This document shows positions 5,741-7,809 of a DNA stretch of 7,809 nt, piece after piece. Numbering within the stretch: position 1 is the stretch's first letter; each line of letters starts with the position of its first letter. A program made the translations under genes and the position numbers. Under the pieces are notes generated by a model. It saw nothing but the letters and a program-made list of their open reading frames with translations, did no database searches and was not told the origin of the DNA. Location: positions 1 through 7,809 of the forward strand of contig JBGVDD010000090.1 of the NCBI GenBank assembly GCA_045119215.1, given 5' to 3'. The DNA comes from RUG11237 sp045119215 (GTDB lineage Bacteria > Bacillota > Clostridia > Lachnospirales > Lachnospiraceae).

Positions 5741-7170
5741 TGTGTATTTTATGTAATGTAGCTATGAAAATTGAAGAAGTTGTAAATCGGGCGGTTGTTA
5801 TTGACAACATCGAAGAAGAAGGTGAAGCTATTGTGGATGCTTTACAGAAAGTTGATGTTCCTGTAGATTTTATTCGCATTGGTAGTTCCGAAGGAGAAAT
5901 ATCTGCATTTAAGCATCCTCGTGAATTGATTTTTGCAGACTTGATGCTGGACGATAATATTTCAAATTTAGTTCCAAATATTTCTCGACTTATTGGTATA
6001 ATCCAAAGAATTCAACCAGAAAGAACTAAGTATTATGGTATCGTGTTATGGACAAAGCATAAAGAGTATTCTAACGAATTTCTCAAACGAATCGGAAATG
6101 CGACAGTTAGGAATGCTATTGCAGATCAAGAATCTACTGATGAGGAAGAAGAAATAGATACTTCTGTGATATTAAATGCTCCTCCTTTGTTTATTTTGTG
6201 TATGGATAAAATGAACTATCAAGTAGAAGGTTCTTGGAATTTTGACAGATTGTTGGATGACATAAATACAGAACTTCAGAAGAGTAGAATAGCTTATTTT
6301 TCATTGGCTTGGAGAAGATTAGTAAATGATTCTATAGAGAATGTTTTAAGTGACATATATGGATTATCTTCCAATTTTGAGAATCACGAAGAGTGTTTAT
6401 CATATATCCTTAGAGAGTTATCTAGAAATGAAACGGGTGAAAAGGAAGATATAAATTTGACTTCAGGGGCTTACCAGGTATTTGATTCATTGTTAAATTC
6501 AGAATTACTTTCGATTGTTAAGAATGAGTCACTTCCTGATTTATCTGGAATTACTGAAAATCCATTTGGTGGTGATATAAATACTTTGCATCTGCTGTCT
6601 GCCAAGCTGAATTCTTGTTTCTTTATTGAAAGTAACAACTTGAATACACAAGAAATTCTACCTGGTAATATTTATCGAATTCTTGATTCGAAAAGTCCGC
6701 TTGTTTTGCCTAAAGAACAGGTTGAAGATGTTCCTGTTGATGTGGGAGATGGAATATTTGAGTTTGAAAATACTTATCCAAGAGTAAATATAGCAATAGA
6801 ATTAACACCCCCTTGTGACCATGCTAATAAGAAAATCTATTCAAGATTTGTTGGTGGGTATGTATTTGATATTCCAATAGGCGGGTTTAAAACTAGTAGC
6901 AAAGCTAAAGTTAAGATATATCAATGTAAAAAATCAGATAAATGTTACCCAATATATCCTATTTTTGTACCTGATGATAAAAATGTAAAATGCATCGTCT
7001 TCGACTTCCGATGTCTTTGGACTCTAACTGATACGGAGATTAAAAATGAGGATAAGTACAAGTTGTGGTTTAAGGCTAAACCTGGTCTTTTTGCAGATGT
7101 TCTTCAAAAATTCTCTTCACACGCATCAAGGCTTGGATTGAATGACATTCATTTAGAGCGCATTAAATAG
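5740..7170 (+). CDS. Receiver-like domain protein with large unrecognised C-terminal region
   Basis: 476 residues if started at the ATG that overlaps the upstream stop (TAATG); the ATG at 5764, eight codons on, gives a more ordinary start (MKIEEVVNRAVVIDN) and is equally possible. Residues 17-160 look like a divergent response-regulator receiver: RAVVIDN with Asp22, LIFADLML with Asp67 as phosphoacceptor, GIVLWTKH with Thr105, and FILCMDKM with Lys157 at the conserved lysine position. A 13-residue acidic insertion (about 129-141) sits before the last strand. The C-terminal 300 residues have no helix-turn-helix or other known output domain; a helical part (about 180-300) is followed by a beta-rich part with IELTPPCDHANKK (Cys359, Asp360, His361) and several further cysteines. 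Its overlap with the dual-GHKL gene makes it the probable phosphotransfer partner. It may be an adaptor to the HNH protein, not a transcription factor. Receiver call is moderate. Confidence 0.66.
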   Translation: MCILCNVAMKIEEVVNRAVVIDNIEEEGEAIVDALQKVDVPVDFIRIGSSEGEISAFKHPRELIFADLMLDDNISNLVPNISRLIGIIQRIQPERTKYYGIVLWTKHKEYSNEFLKRIGNATVRNAIADQESTDEEEEIDTSVILNAPPLFILCMDKMNYQVEGSWNFDRLLDDINTELQKSRIAYFSLAWRRLVNDSIENVLSDIYGLSSNFENHEECLSYILRELSRNETGEKEDINLTSGAYQVFDSLLNSELLSIVKNESLPDLSGITENPFGGDINTLHLLSAKLNSCFFIESNNLNTQEILPGNIYRILDSKSPLVLPKEQVEDVPVDVGDGIFEFENTYPRVNIAIELTPPCDHANKKIYSRFVGGYVFDIPIGGFKTSSKAKVKIYQCKKSDKCYPIYPIFVPDDKNVKCIVFDFRCLWTLTDTEIKNEDKYKLWFKAKPGLFADVLQKFSSHASRLGLNDIHLERIK

Positions 7171-7177
7171 GAAAATG

Positions 7178-7201
7178 ACATTTAGAACATAAATGTTTTT
7201 T
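7178..7201 (+). terminator. Weak AT-rich hairpin with T-run after the receiver-like gene
   Basis: ACATTT (7178-7183), a seven-base loop and AAATGT (7191-7196) form a 6-bp stem followed directly by five more T bases, starting 8 bases after the receiver-like gene stops. This has intrinsic terminator geometry but a weak, AT-rich stem, so it may only attenuate reading into the next small gene. Confidence 0.32.
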
Positions 7202-7229
7202 CTGGTGGATTTCTAATATAAAAAGTGAT

Positions 7230-7547
7230 ATGACGAAAGATGAACTCTATTCTAAGATAGCTGAAATGCTCCCTGTAGAGAATACGGATAGTAAGCCATT
7301 TCGTATACTTTTATCTGATAGTCTGAAGACTTATCTATCTTATATAAACAAGACGGAAGGCATCGGAGATGAGGACAAAAAGGAAGTTGCTTATATCTGT
7401 GAGGCGATAAAAGCTATCGTTAAAGCGCAATATAAAGGTTTGCATGCACAAGCTTTTAGAAAACTGTCTAATTTGTTTTCTGGTAAAACTGGACATAAAG
7501 GTTTTGGTAATATCTTACCCCAGTTCGGGATAAGAAATTGTTCATAA
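7230..7547 (+). CDS. Small unknown protein, possibly a truncated N-terminal fragment
   Basis: 105 residues, no signal peptide or membrane helix. The first 84 residues are helical and amphipathic (TKDELYSKIAEMLP, DSLKTYLSYINK, KEVAYICEAIKAIVKAQYKG, AQAFRKLSNLF), reading like a regular domain. The last 20 (from SGKTGHKG to GIRNCS) look unlike it, and the stop lies just after a GC-richer patch at 7515-7535. A helical region with a G-x3-A-x3-L step of this sort can precede a catalytic domain in some larger Bacteroidetes proteins, for example of RES-domain type, but nothing here proves that. The gene sits 59 bases after the receiver-like gene on the same strand, so it may be the operon's fourth member or an unrelated gene cut by recombination at the island's right edge. 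I do not recognise the family. Confidence 0.55.
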   Translation: MTKDELYSKIAEMLPVENTDSKPFRILLSDSLKTYLSYINKTEGIGDEDKKEVAYICEAIKAIVKAQYKGLHAQAFRKLSNLFSGKTGHKGFGNILPQFGIRNCS

Positions 7548-7552
7548 AAAAG

Positions 7553-7583
7553 TTGGTAGTCTCATAAAAATTTTGTACCTTTA
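7553..7583 (+). promoter_or_regulatory. Bacteroidetes-type promoter reading out of the window
   Basis: TTGG at 7553-7556 and TACCTTTA at 7576-7583 are 19 bases apart, close to the -33 TTTG and -7 TAnnTTTG consensus of the Bacteroidetes primary sigma factor. It lies just after the small unknown gene ends and precedes an ATG at 7619, so transcription starting near 7590 would serve sequence to the right. Confidence 0.55.
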
Positions 7584-7618
7584 TAGGTGAAAATCAATTA
7601 GTTACAAAAATATTTAAT

Positions 7619-7762
7619 ATGACTACCGATTACTAAGATACTGTTTTAATCTCAAAGAAAAAAGAGTTAAGAAAAATTAATTGCCGTCATTTTGTTTTTT
7701 TATATGTTTTTAGCCTGATGGGGGCTTCTCGCCCCCTGGCCCCTCGGTGTTTTCAGGTATAG
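7619..7762 (+). pseudogene. Five-codon ORF with in-frame extension: leader peptide or nonsense-broken small gene
   Basis: ATG ACT ACC GAT TAC is followed by TAA at 7634-7636. The same frame then stays open for 41 codons to TAG at 7760-7762. The extension reads as a coherent short protein: a Lys-rich stretch (SKKKELRKIN) followed by a hydrophobic one (HFVFLYVFSLMGAS), the arrangement of a signal peptide or membrane anchor. Either a 46-residue gene was broken by one stop, or only the MTTDY peptide is made as a leader. It lies about 30 bases downstream of the predicted transcription start. Chance is possible, since the stretch is short and no family is recognised. Confidence 0.25.
7720..7736. 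repeat. Strong GC hairpin in the right-hand leader
   Basis: GGGGGC, loop TTCTC and GCCCCC form a perfect 6-bp all-GC stem. A second C-run (GGCCCC, 7739-7744) just downstream could compete for the same G-run, which would permit two alternative structures. No T-run follows at once, so a simple terminator is not supported. Attenuation, a translation-control structure or a dispersed intergenic repeat are all possible. Confidence 0.5.
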
Positions 7763-7809
7763 ATTATTAAGGTTTTAATATTTTTGGGTAAAACAGTCGC
7801 ATATTTCAA

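Larger units (their letters stand above)
7548..7809. other. Right flank: probable 5' leader of a gene beyond the window
   Basis: No complete gene is supported over these 262 bases. They hold a promoter-like site, a five-codon ORF with a long open frame after its stop, T-rich stretches at about 7689-7711, a strong GC hairpin and an AT-rich end. The order promoter, short ORF, hairpin suggests a long 5' leader reading to the right. Confidence 0.45.

Noticed and set aside
2638..7170. Identity with a known kinase/receiver phage defence system such as Detocs
   Set aside because: The gene set differs: no TPR-type sensor kinase, no separate buffering receiver and no nucleoside phosphorylase-type effector are seen here, so I give no system name.
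5740..7170. Ordinary transcriptional response regulator
   Set aside because: No helix-turn-helix or other DNA-binding output follows the receiver-like part, and the C-terminal region is far longer than usual.
1..7809. CRISPR array, tRNA/rRNA gene, transposase or integrase
   Set aside because: No regularly spaced repeats, no tRNA-like or rRNA sequence, and no recombinase motifs were seen on either strand.

Overview
The window looks like a chromosomal accessory region of a member of the Bacteroidales, probably Prevotella/Segatella or Bacteroides. The evidence is AT-rich coding sequence, starts mostly without a Shine-Dalgarno sequence, and two promoter-like sites of the Bacteroidetes type (TTG(G/T), 19 bases, then TACCTTTA or TACCTTAT). 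The genus is inferred and not shown by any marker gene. All convincing genes are on the + strand.

Layout: (1) 2-433 is the C-terminal end of a family GT4 glycosyltransferase, visibly more GC-rich than what follows, so probably host surface-polysaccharide sequence. (2) 418-622 is a GC-rich, hairpin-filled intergenic block. (3) 623-2377 is a tightly overlapping three-gene operon: a small two-helix membrane protein of abortive-infection type, a GHKL ATPase with a STAS-like N-terminus and a SpoIIAB/RsbW-like E-x3-N-x3-H motif, and a small STAS-like protein. (4) 2378-2637 is intergenic, with a 9-bp inverted repeat, a promoter-like site and a possible 30-codon leader ORF. (5) 2638-7170 is a second operon: an HNH-type putative nuclease, a 704-residue protein carrying two separate GHKL ATPase domains plus a His-Glu phosphoacceptor-like helix, and a 476-residue protein with a receiver-like domain and an unrecognised C-terminal half. 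(6) 7230-7547 is a 105-residue unknown protein that appears cut short. (7) 7548-7809 holds a promoter-like site, a five-codon ORF and a GC hairpin, probably the leader of a gene beyond the window.

Interpretation: the two operons look like neighbouring conflict or defence modules with parallel logic, in which a likely toxic output (membrane protein or HNH nuclease) is encoded with a GHKL ATPase and a small signalling partner (STAS or receiver). The first resembles a partner-switching circuit wired to a membrane effector. The second resembles a two-component system whose kinase has gained an N-terminal Hsp90/MORC-like ATPase and whose output may be a nuclease. I could not match either to a named defence system. 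No integrase, transposase, tRNA, rRNA or CRISPR array is visible. The functional reading is inference from domains and operon structure.
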